A DNA stretch of 64,000 nt from DASZGI01 sp035938995 (GTDB lineage: Bacteria; Actinomycetota; Actinomycetes; Streptomycetales; Catenulisporaceae). The position numbers and the translations under genes are program-made. The stretch is taken from assembly GCF_035938995.1 (NCBI RefSeq), contig NZ_DASZGI010000139.1, positions 11,654 through 75,653 of the forward strand. Direction: 5' to 3'. The notes under the pieces were generated by a model. The model had not been told where the DNA came from. It ran no database searches and saw only the letters and a program-made list of their open reading frames with translations. This document shows, one piece after another, positions 26,365-41,000 of this stretch (its first letter is position 1; each line of letters starts with the position of its first letter).

Positions 26365-26393
26365 ACATTAGACGCGGGTCCGGTCCTGTGCAA
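26365..26393 (-). promoter_or_regulatory. Sigma-70-type promoter for the leader-peptide RNA
   Basis: On the minus strand, TTGCAC (26393-26388) and TAATGT (26370-26365) are separated by exactly 17 bp, close to the housekeeping consensus. Transcription should begin near 26358, giving a 5' leader of about 25 bases before the TTG codon. Confidence 0.6.
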
Positions 26394-26412
26394 CGCAATT
26401 CCCACCGGCTGC

Positions 26413-27759
26413 TCAGCAGCTCGCGTGGTCGCGGAAGGTGCGCAGACGCTCCTCCCCCACCTGCTCGCGCAGCAGCGGATCATCGACGCCCAGCCCCTCG
26501 CGCGGCGCCAGGCACAGCACACCGACCTTGCCCGCGTGGGTGTTGAGCTGGACCGCCCGGGTCGCCTCGGCCACCTGCTCGAACGGATGGACCCGCGAGA
26601 GCGCCGGAACGATCAAGCCGAGCTCGAGCAGCCGATTGGCCTCCACCGACTCGTGGTAGTTGGCGCCGTGGCTGCCGATGACCCGCTTGAGCTTCATCCA
26701 GAGGTAGCGGTTGTCGTATTGGTGGGTGTATCCGGTGCTCGATCCGCAGGTGACGACGACCCCGCCGCGCCGGGCGACGAACACGGAGGCGCCGAAGGTG
26801 TTGCGCCCCACGTGCTCGAAGACGACGTGCGGGTCCTCCCCCACCCGCTTGCGGATCGCCGAGCCCAGCTCGCGCCAGGCCTGCGTCGAGTCCGCCTCCG
26901 CGCCGCCGTCGGTGAACCCGAGCTCCTGCCGGTTGATCACGTGCCGGCAGCCGAGGCGGTCGAGCAGGTCGGCCTTGTCCGCGCTGCCGACCACGCCGAC
27001 CGGGATGCCGCCGGCCCGCAGCACGAGCTGTACCGCGTACGCGCCGAGGCCGCCGGTCGCCCCCCAGATCAGCACCACGTCGCCCATCTTGATCCGGGCG
27101 CCGTGGTCCCCGATCAGCATCCGGTAGGCCGTGCCCAGGCACAGCGTGTTGCACGCGGCCTCCTCCCACGTCAGGTGCGCCGGCTTGCGCACCAGCTGGG
27201 TGGCCCGCACCAGCGCGTAGTCGCCGAAAGCCCCGAAGTTGGTCTCGAAGCCCCAGGCCAGCTGGCGGCTGGAGAGCATGCCGTCCTGCTGGGCGCCGGA
27301 CTCCTGCTCGTCGATCACCGGGGGCGCGATCACGACCTTGTCGCCGGCCTTCCAATGCCGCACCGCGGCCCCGACCCGCACCACGACGCCGGCCGCGTCC
27401 GAGCCGATGACCTGGTAGTCCCGGTCGTGCCGGGCGTCCCAGCCGCCGTGCCGCGCCAGATCGCGCAGGAAGCGGAAGGTGGGTACGGGCTCGAAGGTCG
27501 CGGACCACACGGTGTTGTAGTTCACCGCGGCGGCCATCACCGCGACCAGCACCTCGTCGGGCGCGAGCTCGGGTGTCGGGACGTCGCCGACGTGGATGCT
27601 GCGGCGCACGTCCTTGTCCTTGGCGCCGGTGAAGATCTCCTGGTCCTCGCGGCGCAGGAACGCGGCCCGGTAGGTGTCGGGCAGCGGGCAGGCCTCGAGC
27701 TCCCCGGGGTCCGCCCCGGAGAGGACCGCCTCACTCAGGGCACTGACGGCGTTGCTCAT
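26413..27759 (-). CDS. ccr: Crotonyl-CoA carboxylase/reductase
   Basis: A 448-residue medium-chain reductase that converts crotonyl-CoA (or longer enoyl-CoAs), CO2 and NADPH into ethylmalonyl-CoA or a longer alkylmalonyl-CoA. The NADPH fold is at GATGGLGAYAVQ (233-244). The CO2-pocket residues known from the Kitasatospora enzyme appear here as Asn82 (in VNYNTVW), Phe171-Glu172 (in GFETNFGAFG) and His364 (in VIGSHGANY), so carboxylation should be intact. ATG at 27759 follows GAAGGGA; an ATG nine codons upstream is less likely. It lies 27 bp after the Ag85-like esterase gene on the same strand, with the PKS and acyl-AMP ligase just before, so it probably makes their extender unit. Confidence 0.93.
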   Translation of the reverse strand: MSNAVSALSEAVLSGADPGELEACPLPDTYRAAFLRREDQEIFTGAKDKDVRRSIHVGDVPTPELAPDEVLVAVMAAAVNYNTVWSATFEPVPTFRFLRDLARHGGWDARHDRDYQVIGSDAAGVVVRVGAAVRHWKAGDKVVIAPPVIDEQESGAQQDGMLSSRQLAWGFETNFGAFGDYALVRATQLVRKPAHLTWEEAACNTLCLGTAYRMLIGDHGARIKMGDVVLIWGATGGLGAYAVQLVLRAGGIPVGVVGSADKADLLDRLGCRHVINRQELGFTDGGAEADSTQAWRELGSAIRKRVGEDPHVVFEHVGRNTFGASVFVARRGGVVVTCGSSTGYTHQYDNRYLWMKLKRVIGSHGANYHESVEANRLLELGLIVPALSRVHPFEQVAEATRAVQLNTHAGKVGVLCLAPREGLGVDDPLLREQVGEERLRTFRDHASC

Positions 27760-27786
27760 GTCTGCATATCCCTTCCACTTTTGCAC

Positions 27787-28835
27787 TCAGCCGGGCAGGC
27801 CGAGCGCCGCGGCCAGCAGCGGCCACGAGGTGACGAACTCGCGCCGCCAGGAGTCCCAGTCGTGCACCCCGCCGGGGTAGAAATCGGTCTGGACCGGTAT
27901 GCCGAGCACCTTCAGCCGGTCCGCGAAGGCCTGCGCCTGCGGCCAGACGGCGCTTTCGAGCGTCGCGCCGACCTGGTTGTCCGCCGGCTCGCCGACCCCG
28001 CTGCCGGCGGACACGAACAGGGACGTGAAACGCAGCTCGGTGGCCAGCGCGTAGGGGTTCTCGGCGGTCCAGACCTGCGCTTCGCCGGTCGGGTCGCCCC
28101 AGAGGGAGTCGGGTTGCAGCTTCTCCCTGGACACGATCGCCTGGATCACGCCCGGGATGCCCGGGTACGTCGTGTCGAGGATGCCGCTGTAGGACGCTGC
28201 GGCGGTGAACGAGCCGGGGTGGTGCGCCGCCATCGCCATCGCGCCGTAGCCGCCGGTCGACACCCCGGCGACCGCGCGCACCGTGCTCGCCCGGTAGCCG
28301 CGCTCGAGCAGCTGCATCAGCTCGGTGCTTTCGAAGTACTCGTAGTCGGGAGCGCCCTTGCCGCCGCTCCACCAGCGGGTGGGGAAGCCGGTCGGACCGG
28401 CCGACGGCATGACGACGATCACGTCCTTGTCGGCGGTGAAGGACTCGATGGTGGTCTCGCGCGTCCACGAGGTGTAGTCGTCGTGTGCGCCCTGCAGGAG
28501 GTAGAGGACCGGCCACGTGCGCTTGGCGTGCGCGGACCAGCCGAGCGGCAGCAGCATCCTGACCGGGACGGCGTCCCCGACCGCGGGCGACTCGATCTCG
28601 AGGTCCACCATGCGCGGGTCGAGCTGCGTCTCGGTGGCCACGAACGCGCCATCATCCGCCGCGACGCTCGGCGCTGGTGTCGGTGCTGGCGTCGGAGCCG
28701 CCGCGTGCGTGGCGCTCGCCGACGGCGCGGGCTGCGGCGAGCTTGTCGCGGCTGCGGGAGCTGCCACAGCACCGACGCAGAGCGCGATGACGCACCCGAG
28801 AACACTGATCATTCGCTGTGCGGCCATGGCTATCC

Positions 28836-28839
<4 letters not shown>
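27787..28839 (-). CDS. Secreted Ag85/esterase-D-like acyltransferase or esterase
   Basis: A 350-residue alpha/beta hydrolase of the PF00756 group that includes mycolyltransferase antigen 85. Residues 1-31 form a signal peptide (APAAA before TSS), then comes a Pro/Ala/Thr-rich spacer to about 62. The nucleophile elbow is AGVSTGGYG with Ser194, and His326 in GGVHDWDSW is the likely catalytic His. The oxyanion region YLLQGAHDDYTSW and the MPSAGPTGFPTRWW loop fit the family. ATG at 28839 overlaps the PKS stop (ATGA), so it is co-translated with the PKS. By analogy with Ag85 it could transfer the PKS product onto a sugar outside the cell; plain esterase action is the alternative. Confidence 0.82.
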
Positions 28840-33220
<4,381 letters not shown>

Positions 33221-33224
<4 letters not shown>

Positions 33225-35029
33225 AGGAACCCCTCCCTCGTTCGCGCGGTGTAGTCGCCGCGCAGGTAGGCGGCGCGGCAGGCGCTGCGCGAGACCTTGT
33301 TGCTCGACGTGCGGGGAATCGACCCCGGGGGCACCAGCACGAGCCGGTCGAGCCGCAGGCCGTGCGCCGCGGCGACCCGAGCGCGGGCGGCCCGCTCGGC
33401 GACCGCGCGGCGGCTCGCGTCGTTCGTCAGGTCCCTGCGCTGCTCGGCGACCGCGACGACGAGTTCGCCGGCGTCGCCGGGCACCGAGAACACGGCGGCC
33501 CGGCCGTGGTGGCCGCCGCCGAGGGCGCACTGCACGGTCTCCTCGACGTCCTGCGGGTAGTGGTTGCGGCCGTCCACGATCAGCAGATCCTTGAGACGCC
33601 CGGTGACCAGCAGCCGGCCGTCGTGCATCGCCCCGAGGTCGCCGGTGCGCAGCCACGGCCGGTCGCCCGCGTCGGGCAGCACGGCGCCGAAGACCTCAGC
33701 GCTCTGTTCGACGCGCTTCCAGTACCCGGAGGCGACGTTCGGCCCGCGCACGACGATCTCGCCGACGACGTCCTGCGGAAGGATCTCCGACGTCCCGGGC
33801 CGGACGATTTCCAGCTCCTGGCCGACCGGCACGCCGCACCCGACCAGGGAGGTGACCTCCCCGTCCCCGTCGGAGGCCGTCGCGTCGTCTGCTACCTCGA
33901 TCCGTCCCTCGGCCAGCGCGGCGCGGCGGCACACGACGGCGCGGGGCGGCTCGGCCGGCCCGTCGGAGGCCACGAACACGGTGGCTTCGGCGAGCCCGTA
34001 CGACGGACAGTGCACTTCGGGCCGCAGGCCGCCGACCTCGAACGCCTCCGAGAACCGGCGCACGGTGTCGGCTCGGACCGGCTCGCTCCCGTTGACCAGG
34101 GCGCGAACCCGGCCGAGGCTCAGCTCGGCGGCGACGGCCGGGCTGACTTTGGCGGCGCAGTAGTCGTAGGCGAAGTTCGGCGCGGCCGACAGCACTCCCG
34201 GATAGGTGCTCAGCAGCCGGAGCCAGCGCTCGGGCCGGGCGAGGAAAGCGATCGGGTCCATGAGCACCGAGGGAAAGCCGCCCACCAGCGGCGCCGCGAC
34301 GCTCAGCAGCAGGCCCATGTCGTGGAACAGCGGCAGCCAGCCGACCGAGGCCACCGGGGCGCTCGCGCCGTCGACCTCGTCGAGGTCCTCGGCTCCGCGC
34401 CGGGCGTCGAACACCCCGAACGCGGTCAGGGCCTGCTTCCCGTTCGCGACCACATTGCGGTGGGTGATCATGGCCCCGGTCGGAGTCCGGGTCGAACCGG
34501 AGGTGTATTGGAGGTACGCGATCTCGTCCGGATCGACCGGCTCCGCCTCCCGCCGCCCCGACTGCGCACCGCATTCATCCATGCGTACCAGTCGTGTCCG
34601 GCCGACCGCCGAGTTCGGGTCGGCGGCCTGCACCACAGCCGCCCCCGCAGCGTCGACCAGCACACACGCGGGCTCGCAGTCGTCGAGCACAGCCTCGACG
34701 CGGTTCTCGTGGCCTGGCAGGTCCGGCGGGAACAGCGGGACGGCGATCACCCGGGCGAGCAGGCAGCCGAGGAAGCCGGTAACGTAATCCAGACCCTGTG
34801 GCAGCAGCACCGCGACCCGGTCGCCAGGTCCGGCGACGCGGCTGACCGCGGCGGCGACGCCGTGCGCCCGCGCGCTGAGCTGGCTCCAGGTGAGCGTGCG
34901 GTGACGCCCGGCCGAGCGGGAGTCGGGGAAGTCCACGAACGTGAAGGCGCGCCGGTGCCCGCGGGTGGCGGCCCAGTGGTGGAGCAGGTCGGTGACCGAC
35001 GGCTCCTGCGCGGTCGATTCAAGCAGCAT
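33221..35029 (-). CDS. Long-chain fatty-acyl-AMP ligase (FadD32/FAAL type)
   Basis: A 602-residue ANL enzyme that activates a fatty acid as acyl-AMP and passes it to an ACP, here most likely the N-terminal ACP of the adjacent PKS. It has YTSGSTRTPTGAM (phosphate loop), GWLPLFHDMGL (typical of FAALs), SYGLAEATVFVA, WLRTGDLG and the hinge GRLKDLLIVDGRNHYPQDVE. The C-terminal Lys lies in RTSSNKVSRSACR. The size and the LPLFHDMG motif favour FAAL over acyl-CoA synthetase. It is the first gene of the lipid operon, overlapping the PKS by 4 bp, as fadD32 precedes pks13 in mycobacteria. Confidence 0.92.
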
Positions 35030-35362
35030 GTTGAGTGACTTCCCTCGATGACAAGAGCATGATCTTCATAACTAACTGAACGTCATTTCCGTGAAGATCG
35101 CATCATGTGCTGACCGAATGGGTGACGAGAATCGGCTGGAAGTGTCGCCCCACGCGGGAAATGAGCCCGAATCAGACGCCGGTCAGCTGCGCAGACGTCG
35201 TGAAGATCCGCATCGCGAATAAGGTTCGCGCGACGATCAGCGGGCTCAATATGCACCGCATTGTTAACGTGTCGACAATTGTCGAGAAGTCGGTTCGCCA
35301 ACCGAGCCGATCCGACTAAGAACACGCCGCCAGCCGACCGGGTGCGCGCACCCGGATGCCTC
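35030..35362. promoter_or_regulatory. AT-richer control region of the lipid operon with repeated TGAAGATC and a 14-bp palindrome
   Basis: This stretch is markedly less GC-rich than its surroundings and lies upstream of the acyl-AMP ligase. TGAAGATC occurs at 35092-35099 and 35201-35208 and inverted (GATCTTCA) at 35061-35068. The first two copies share a wider context (CGTGAAGATC followed by GCATC). TCGACAATTGTCGA at 35272-35285 is a perfect 14-bp palindrome. These look like operator sites for one or two regulators; none is encoded next door. No convincing gene lies in these bases. Confidence 0.5.
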
Positions 35363-35560
35363 GTGAACGATTGCTACGCCGAGCCGCCCCCACTAGGCCC
35401 GCCACCGCACGTGGTCGTCCCGCCCACCACCGCGGACGTGCTGACTGCGCTAGTTCGCGCGGGACACGGCTACCTGGTCGAACCGGTCTGCGCACCCACC
35501 ACCGCACAGCCGTTCACGCCGGTCGCGGGCGTGCCCTCGACCGTCTACAAGACCCTGTGA
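35363..35560 (+). CDS. Small hypothetical protein, possible gene remnant (65 aa)
   Basis: A 65-codon frame from GTG with strong GC at third positions, unlike the surrounding AT-richer DNA. The translation is Pro/Val/Thr-rich (PPPHVVVPPTTADVLTALVRA and PFTPVAGVPSTVYKTL). The frame continues upstream to an ATG at 35261 without protein-like composition. I recognise no family. No good ribosome binding site is seen. It may be a genuine small gene, or the tail of a lost one. Confidence 0.3.
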   Translation: MNDCYAEPPPLGPPPHVVVPPTTADVLTALVRAGHGYLVEPVCAPTTAQPFTPVAGVPSTVYKTL

Positions 35561-35666
35561 CCGATCTCCATCGGCCTGCCGCCTGTGTGAAATTACAGCT
35601 CATGTGAGCCGAGACACTTGCCCGCTCAACTTCTCACGGGACGCGTGATCGGGTACTCCTTACATC

Positions 35667-38063
35667 ATGACGCGTCCCCTAGCACTCCCGTGGCGGCAGG
35701 TGTGGCACTGGCTCACCACGCACGACCGCGGCCTGATGGCCTTGCGCCGCGCCGGCCGGACCGCGATCGTGATGCCCGCGATGTTCGCGCTCGGCGACAA
35801 GGTGTTCAAGAATCCCGAGCTGGCGACCTTCGCGGCCTTCGGCTCCTTCGCGATGCTCCTGCTCGTCGACTTCGGCGGGACCATGCGCGACCGGCTGCGG
35901 GCCCAGGCGTCGCTGGTCGTCGTCGGCGCGATCTTCGTCACCGTCGCCACCCTCGCCTCGCGCAACCACTGGCTCGCGGCCGTGGCGATGGGCGTGGTCG
36001 GCTTCGGCGTGCTGTTCATCGGCGTCGTCAGCTCGGTGCTGGCCGGGGCGACCACGGCGCTTCTGCTCTCCTTCATCCTGCCGGTGTCGCTGAGCGCGAA
36101 GCCCGCCGCGATCCCGGACCGGCTCGAGGGCTGGGCGCTGGCGTCGGCCGCGGCGATGGTGGCGATCACGGTGCTCTGGCCCGCGCCCGCCTACGATCCG
36201 CTGCGCGCAAAGGCCGCGGCCACGAGCCGGGCGCTGGCCGCGCGGCTGCACTCAGAGGTCGCCTACCTGATGGCCGCGAAGCAGGGCAAGGAGTTCGCGG
36301 CGCACAGCGATGCCGTCATAGCCGCGGACCAGGCGGTCAACGAGCTGCACCGGCTCTTTCTCGCCACGCCCTATCGCCCGACCGGCCTAAGCACCTCGGC
36401 CCGCGCGGTCATCCGGCTGGTCGATCAACTCAATTGGCTCAGCGTCGTCCTGTTCGAGGGCCGCAAGCCGAAGCAGGGCAGGCCCGTGAACAAGCCCGCG
36501 TGCGCGGCGAAGAAGGCCGCGGCCGCGGTCCTCGACCTCGGCGCGGATCTGCTGGAGAACCCGCACGGCAGCACCCAGGCCCTGGAGTCGGCGTTGGCGG
36601 ACCTGCGCACCGCGCTGGCCGCCCTTGAGCGCAACGCGAGCAGCGAGCTGCCCAGCCTCCCCGCCGAGACGGACAGCGTCGCGGCGATGGCGGAAGACCA
36701 CGTCGACGAGGTCATCGACGCGCTCGACCCAAGCTTCCGAACGCAGGAACTGAGCTTCCTGGTGTCCCTGATCGGGCGGAACATCGACGAGGCGGCGCGG
36801 GCGGAGCAGCGCACCTTCATCGGCCGGTTGCTGGGCCGCAGTCCGGTGCCGAGTCTGCCGGGGGCGGCGCTGCCGGGCACGCTGTCCGCAGCCCACGAGC
36901 GCGCGCTGGCGCATTTCGACCCGCATTCGGTGTGGCTGCGCAACAGCGTGCGCGGCGCGGTCGGCCTCGCGCTCGCCGTACTCGTGGCGGAGCTGAGCGG
37001 CGTGCAGCACTCGTTCTGGGTCGTGCTCGGCACGTTGTCCGTGCTGCGCTCAAGCGCACTGAACACCGGGCAGAACGTGCTGCGTGCCGTGGTCGGAACG
37101 ACGGTGGGCGTCGCGGTCGGGTCGGCGCTGCTGGTGCCCATCGGCTCCGACACGAACCTGCTGTGGTTTCTCCTTCCGCTCGCGATCCTGGTCGCCGGGG
37201 TGGCGCCGGCCGCGATCTCGTTCGCCGCCGGTCAGGCCGGATTCACCGTCGTGCTGGTGATCCTGTTCAACATCATCCAGCCGATCGGATGGAAGGTCGG
37301 TCTGCTGCGGATCGAGGACATCGTGCTCGGGTGCGCGGTCAGCCTCGTGGTGGGGCTGCTGTTCTGGCCACGCGGCGCTGCGGCGGCGCTGAGCAAGGCG
37401 ATGGCCGAGGCGTACGGGGACAGCGCGCGCTATCTCGCCGCCTCGGTGGACTTCGCCGTGCTGCAGTGCGACTCGACTGCGCCGCGGAACGGGTCGAAGG
37501 GCAACGGCGCGAACGGAATCTCGTCGGCAGACGCTGCCGCCCAGCAGGCGGTGCGCGCCGCGGCCGCCGCTCGGCGGATGGACGACACGTTCCGCAACTA
37601 CCTGGCCGAGCGGGGCTCGAAGGCGCTGCCGCTCGCCGAGGTCACCCGGCTTGTCACCGGCGTGGCCGGGCTGCGGCTCGCCGCCGACGCGGTGCGCGAC
37701 CTGTGGGACCGCGACGACCACGCGTTCGACGACCGCGCGGAGGCCCGGATCGAACTGCTCAGACACGCCGAGACGGTCCGCGACTGGTACGACGACCTGG
37801 CCGAGAGCCTGGACGGGCACGGCGCGGTGCCGGCGGCGCAGGCCCGGGACGAAGACTCGGACGTCCGCCTGGTGCGCGCGGTCGAGCGGGACCTCCGGGA
37901 TGAGGACGGTCAGGCCACGGCGACGGCGGTGCGGATGATCTGGACCGGGGACCATCTCGACGCCGTGCGCCGGCTGGAGCGGATCTTGGTCCAGTCGGCC
38001 CTCGTGGCGACCGACCGCACCGCAGGTCGCCCGCCGCGCCGCGTGCTGGCCGAAGCTCGTTAG
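35667..38063 (+). CDS. FUSC-family (fusaric-acid-resistance-like) membrane protein
   Basis: A 798-residue protein with two matching membrane halves (hydrophobic segments in about 30-180 and 440-590). A cytoplasmic region of about 250 residues separates them and another of about 200 follows, rich in Ala, Arg and Glu and probably helical. The second half has SFWVVLGTLSVLRSSALNTG and LFNIIQPIGWKVGLLRIED, typical of FUSC/aromatic-acid exporters. It should export aromatic or amphipathic compounds, but no substrate is shown. It is divergent from the lipid operon. Its stop overlaps the stop of the convergent ATPase within TTAG (38060-38063). ATG at 35667 begins a Trp-rich cytoplasmic N-terminus. Confidence 0.8.
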   Translation: MTRPLALPWRQVWHWLTTHDRGLMALRRAGRTAIVMPAMFALGDKVFKNPELATFAAFGSFAMLLLVDFGGTMRDRLRAQASLVVVGAIFVTVATLASRNHWLAAVAMGVVGFGVLFIGVVSSVLAGATTALLLSFILPVSLSAKPAAIPDRLEGWALASAAAMVAITVLWPAPAYDPLRAKAAATSRALAARLHSEVAYLMAAKQGKEFAAHSDAVIAADQAVNELHRLFLATPYRPTGLSTSARAVIRLVDQLNWLSVVLFEGRKPKQGRPVNKPACAAKKAAAAVLDLGADLLENPHGSTQALESALADLRTALAALERNASSELPSLPAETDSVAAMAEDHVDEVIDALDPSFRTQELSFLVSLIGRNIDEAARAEQRTFIGRLLGRSPVPSLPGAALPGTLSAAHERALAHFDPHSVWLRNSVRGAVGLALAVLVAELSGVQHSFWVVLGTLSVLRSSALNTGQNVLRAVVGTTVGVAVGSALLVPIGSDTNLLWFLLPLAILVAGVAPAAISFAAGQAGFTVVLVILFNIIQPIGWKVGLLRIEDIVLGCAVSLVVGLLFWPRGAAAALSKAMAEAYGDSARYLAASVDFAVLQCDSTAPRNGSKGNGANGISSADAAAQQAVRAAAAARRMDDTFRNYLAERGSKALPLAEVTRLVTGVAGLRLAADAVRDLWDRDDHAFDDRAEARIELLRHAETVRDWYDDLAESLDGHGAVPAAQARDEDSDVRLVRAVERDLRDEDGQATATAVRMIWTGDHLDAVRRLERILVQSALVATDRTAGRPPRRVLAEAR

Positions 38064-41000
38064 TCGAAGTACGCCTCGACGGCCAGTTCCCCGGCCCGCT
38101 CCGGCTCGGCCAGCAGCGCGGCGATCAGGTGGCGCCGGTCCCAGCGGCCGGCCGCCCAGGCGAGCGCGCGGGCCAGGCCGTCGAAGGTGGAGGCGTGCAC
38201 GACGCCGTCCTGCACCCGCCACTGGACCTCGACCTCGTCGTCGAGCACGAGTTCGTCGTGCTCGACGTAGGTCTCCGGCACCCATGGCATCAGGTCCCTG
38301 ACGACCTCGGGCACCTCTTCCGGCTCGCCCTCCGAGGTCACCCGCCCCTCGACGGCTTCCGAGGCGAGATCGACGTCGAGCAGGTCGGCCAGCGTGGCGG
38401 CGAACCGGTGCGGCACCACGATCACCGGCCGGTCGACGAACAGCGGGAGCAGGTCGGGGGCGTCGAGCACGACGGCGTCCCCGGCCTCCACGACGACCGG
38501 CTCCGGCGCCCCGGGCTCTTCCGGCACCTCCGCGTCCTGCGGCGCCCGGAATTCCAGGGCCCGCACTTCCACGGGCGGGGCGAGGCGGTCGCTCGGCACG
38601 GCGGCGAGCGCGGCGTAGAGCTCGACCAGTTGAACGGCGGTCACCTCGCGGTCCGGGTCCGCGAGGCGGTCCAGCAGTTCGTCCGGGCCGCCGGGTGTGG
38701 CCAGCAGCGCCTCGAGGGTGCTGCGCACCCCGAGCCCGGTGAGGAACTCCGGGTCCAGACCCGCGGCGCCCTCGACCTCCGCCGCGGCGTCGTAAAGCCC
38801 TCGCAGCAGCCCCGCGCCCGTGGCCAGCTCGCCGGGGCGGCGCCCGCCCAGGACCTCACGGCGGCTCAGCCACCACGACGTGTACGACGGCACCTCCAGA
38901 TGCTCGCCGTCCCCTGTCAGCACTCTGATCGGGGAGACCACGGCGGCGCGCAGCGCGGGCCCGGCCAGCAGGTCAAGAGCCTCGGCCCACCGGTCGGGCG
39001 CGACGAGGTCGAGGTCCCGTACCGCGATCAGTTCGGGCGCCACGGGCGGGGCGTCCCGGGCCGGCAACGGCAGCAGGTCCCGTAGATCGTCGAGCCAGTC
39101 CTCGAATCCATCGAGGTCGAACACCTGCTCGTCCGGGCCGGAGTCGAGGATCACGTCGGCGGCGCGGACCACCGTGAACGAGTCGAGGACGCCGACCGCG
39201 CGCAGCGTCTCCGGGCCCCAGCGGCGCACCCATTCCTGGTCCACCCGGCCGAAGGATCCGGGCCGCACGATGTCCGCGAGCGGCGAGGCCGGCAGCAGCA
39301 GTTCGCGGGCCGGGGTGTGGCCGCCGTTGTCGTCGGGCAGTTGGAGGTCGCCGAGGTCGAACCGGTCGTCCGGGCCGGGCTCGGCGGCGCGCACGAGTGT
39401 CAGCACCGCCTCGGCCAGCGCTCTCGGGGTGTCGAAGCCGTCCGCGTCCGCTTGGGCGAGTGCGTCGCGGCTCGCGGTGACCGCGGCGCGCACGGCCGGA
39501 TCGGCGAGGATCGCGCGCGGACGGGCCGGACGGGCTCCGAGCCGTTCGAGCAGCGCGTACGGCCCGGAGCCGGGGAACAGGGCCGCCGGGTGCACGACGC
39601 GAAGGCCGAGCGGCCGCAGGGCGGCGAGCCGGTCTTCGCCGAGTGCCGAGTCCGGCAGCAGCGCGCCGACCGCGCCGCGCACGGTCCGGCCGTCGGCGAG
39701 CGGCACCGGCACGGCGGCCAGTGCCTCGCGCACGCCCGGGTCGTAGCCCGCCACCTGGTCCAGCGCCGCGAACAGCCGCCCCCACCAGGCCGGTTCGCGG
39801 CCGAGCGCGGCGAGCGTTTCGACGAGTTCGGCCAGCTCGATCCGGCGGATTCCGAGCGCCGACAGGGCGAGCGGGTCCGCTTCCCAACCGGCTGGGAGCA
39901 AGCCGGGCAGCACGTCGACGACCGCGGCGACCAGCGCCTCGTCGCAGGGCACGATGACGGTGGCGTCGCGCGGGCGCAGCGGGCTCTGCGCGGCGTCGGC
40001 TGCGGGCAGGAACGGGATGAGGGGCAGGCGCTGGGCGACGCGTTCGCGCAGCCCGGCGTCGAGCGCGCCTTCGGCCAGGCGGCCGGGGACGAGGCGCAGC
40101 AGCCCGGGGGTGCGCGTGGGCCAGCGCTCGATCAGCTCGCCGTAGGCATCGGCCGCCTTGTCCAGCAGGAACTCCTGAAGTTCGCCGGGGGCGACGTGGC
40201 GGCGGGTCGGCTCCAGCGGGAAGGTCGCGATCAGCAGCGCGGGAAGGCCGAGCGGCTCGTCGGTCGGTGTAGGGGCGTGCACGACCGGTTCGGTGCGCGG
40301 CCGCCGCGGCTCACCGTCGGCGCCGACCGGCACCGCCCAGGTGATGGACCAGAAAGGCCGGGTGCGCTCCTCGACCGGGCGGTTCGCCAGCAGCAGCGGG
40401 TCGATGTCGCCGTGTGCGCGGGCAAGGCGCCAGGTGGTGGCGTGGTCGCCGTCGACGACGGTCCACTCGTCCGGGCCGCCGCGCCGGGATGTCAGGGTAC
40501 GCACGGAGCCGTCGACCTCGACGACGATCTCGGCCAGCTGCGGCAGCGACAGCAGCAGGGCGTCGTCGATCTCTGTCAGCAGCCGGCGCACGGTCGCCTC
40601 GGCGGCGCTGTCGCGCAGCGGCAGCTCGACGACCGTGTCATAACCCTGCGGCGGAAGGCCGTCGGCCGGGAAGGGCAGCCGCAGCACCGGTACCCGGCCC
40701 TCGCGGCGGCGCAGTTCCTCGCCTAGCTCAATGTTCTGCTCGGCCGCCCCGGCCACCGCGTCACGCGCTTGCGACGCAGAAAAGCGCACCGAGCCGTGCC
40801 GGGAGAGCAGCGCCGGCTCGTCGCTGACCGCGAGCACGGCGGCGAATCCGACGCCGAATCTGCCGACCGGGCCCGCGTCGGGTCCGTCCCATTCGTCGCG
40901 CTTCGTCGAAGCACGCAGGGTGGACAGGCCGACCACTCCCCCGGCGTCCAGCGGCGCCCCGGTGTTCGCGACCCGGAGGGTGACGCCGAGCGGTCCGGTG

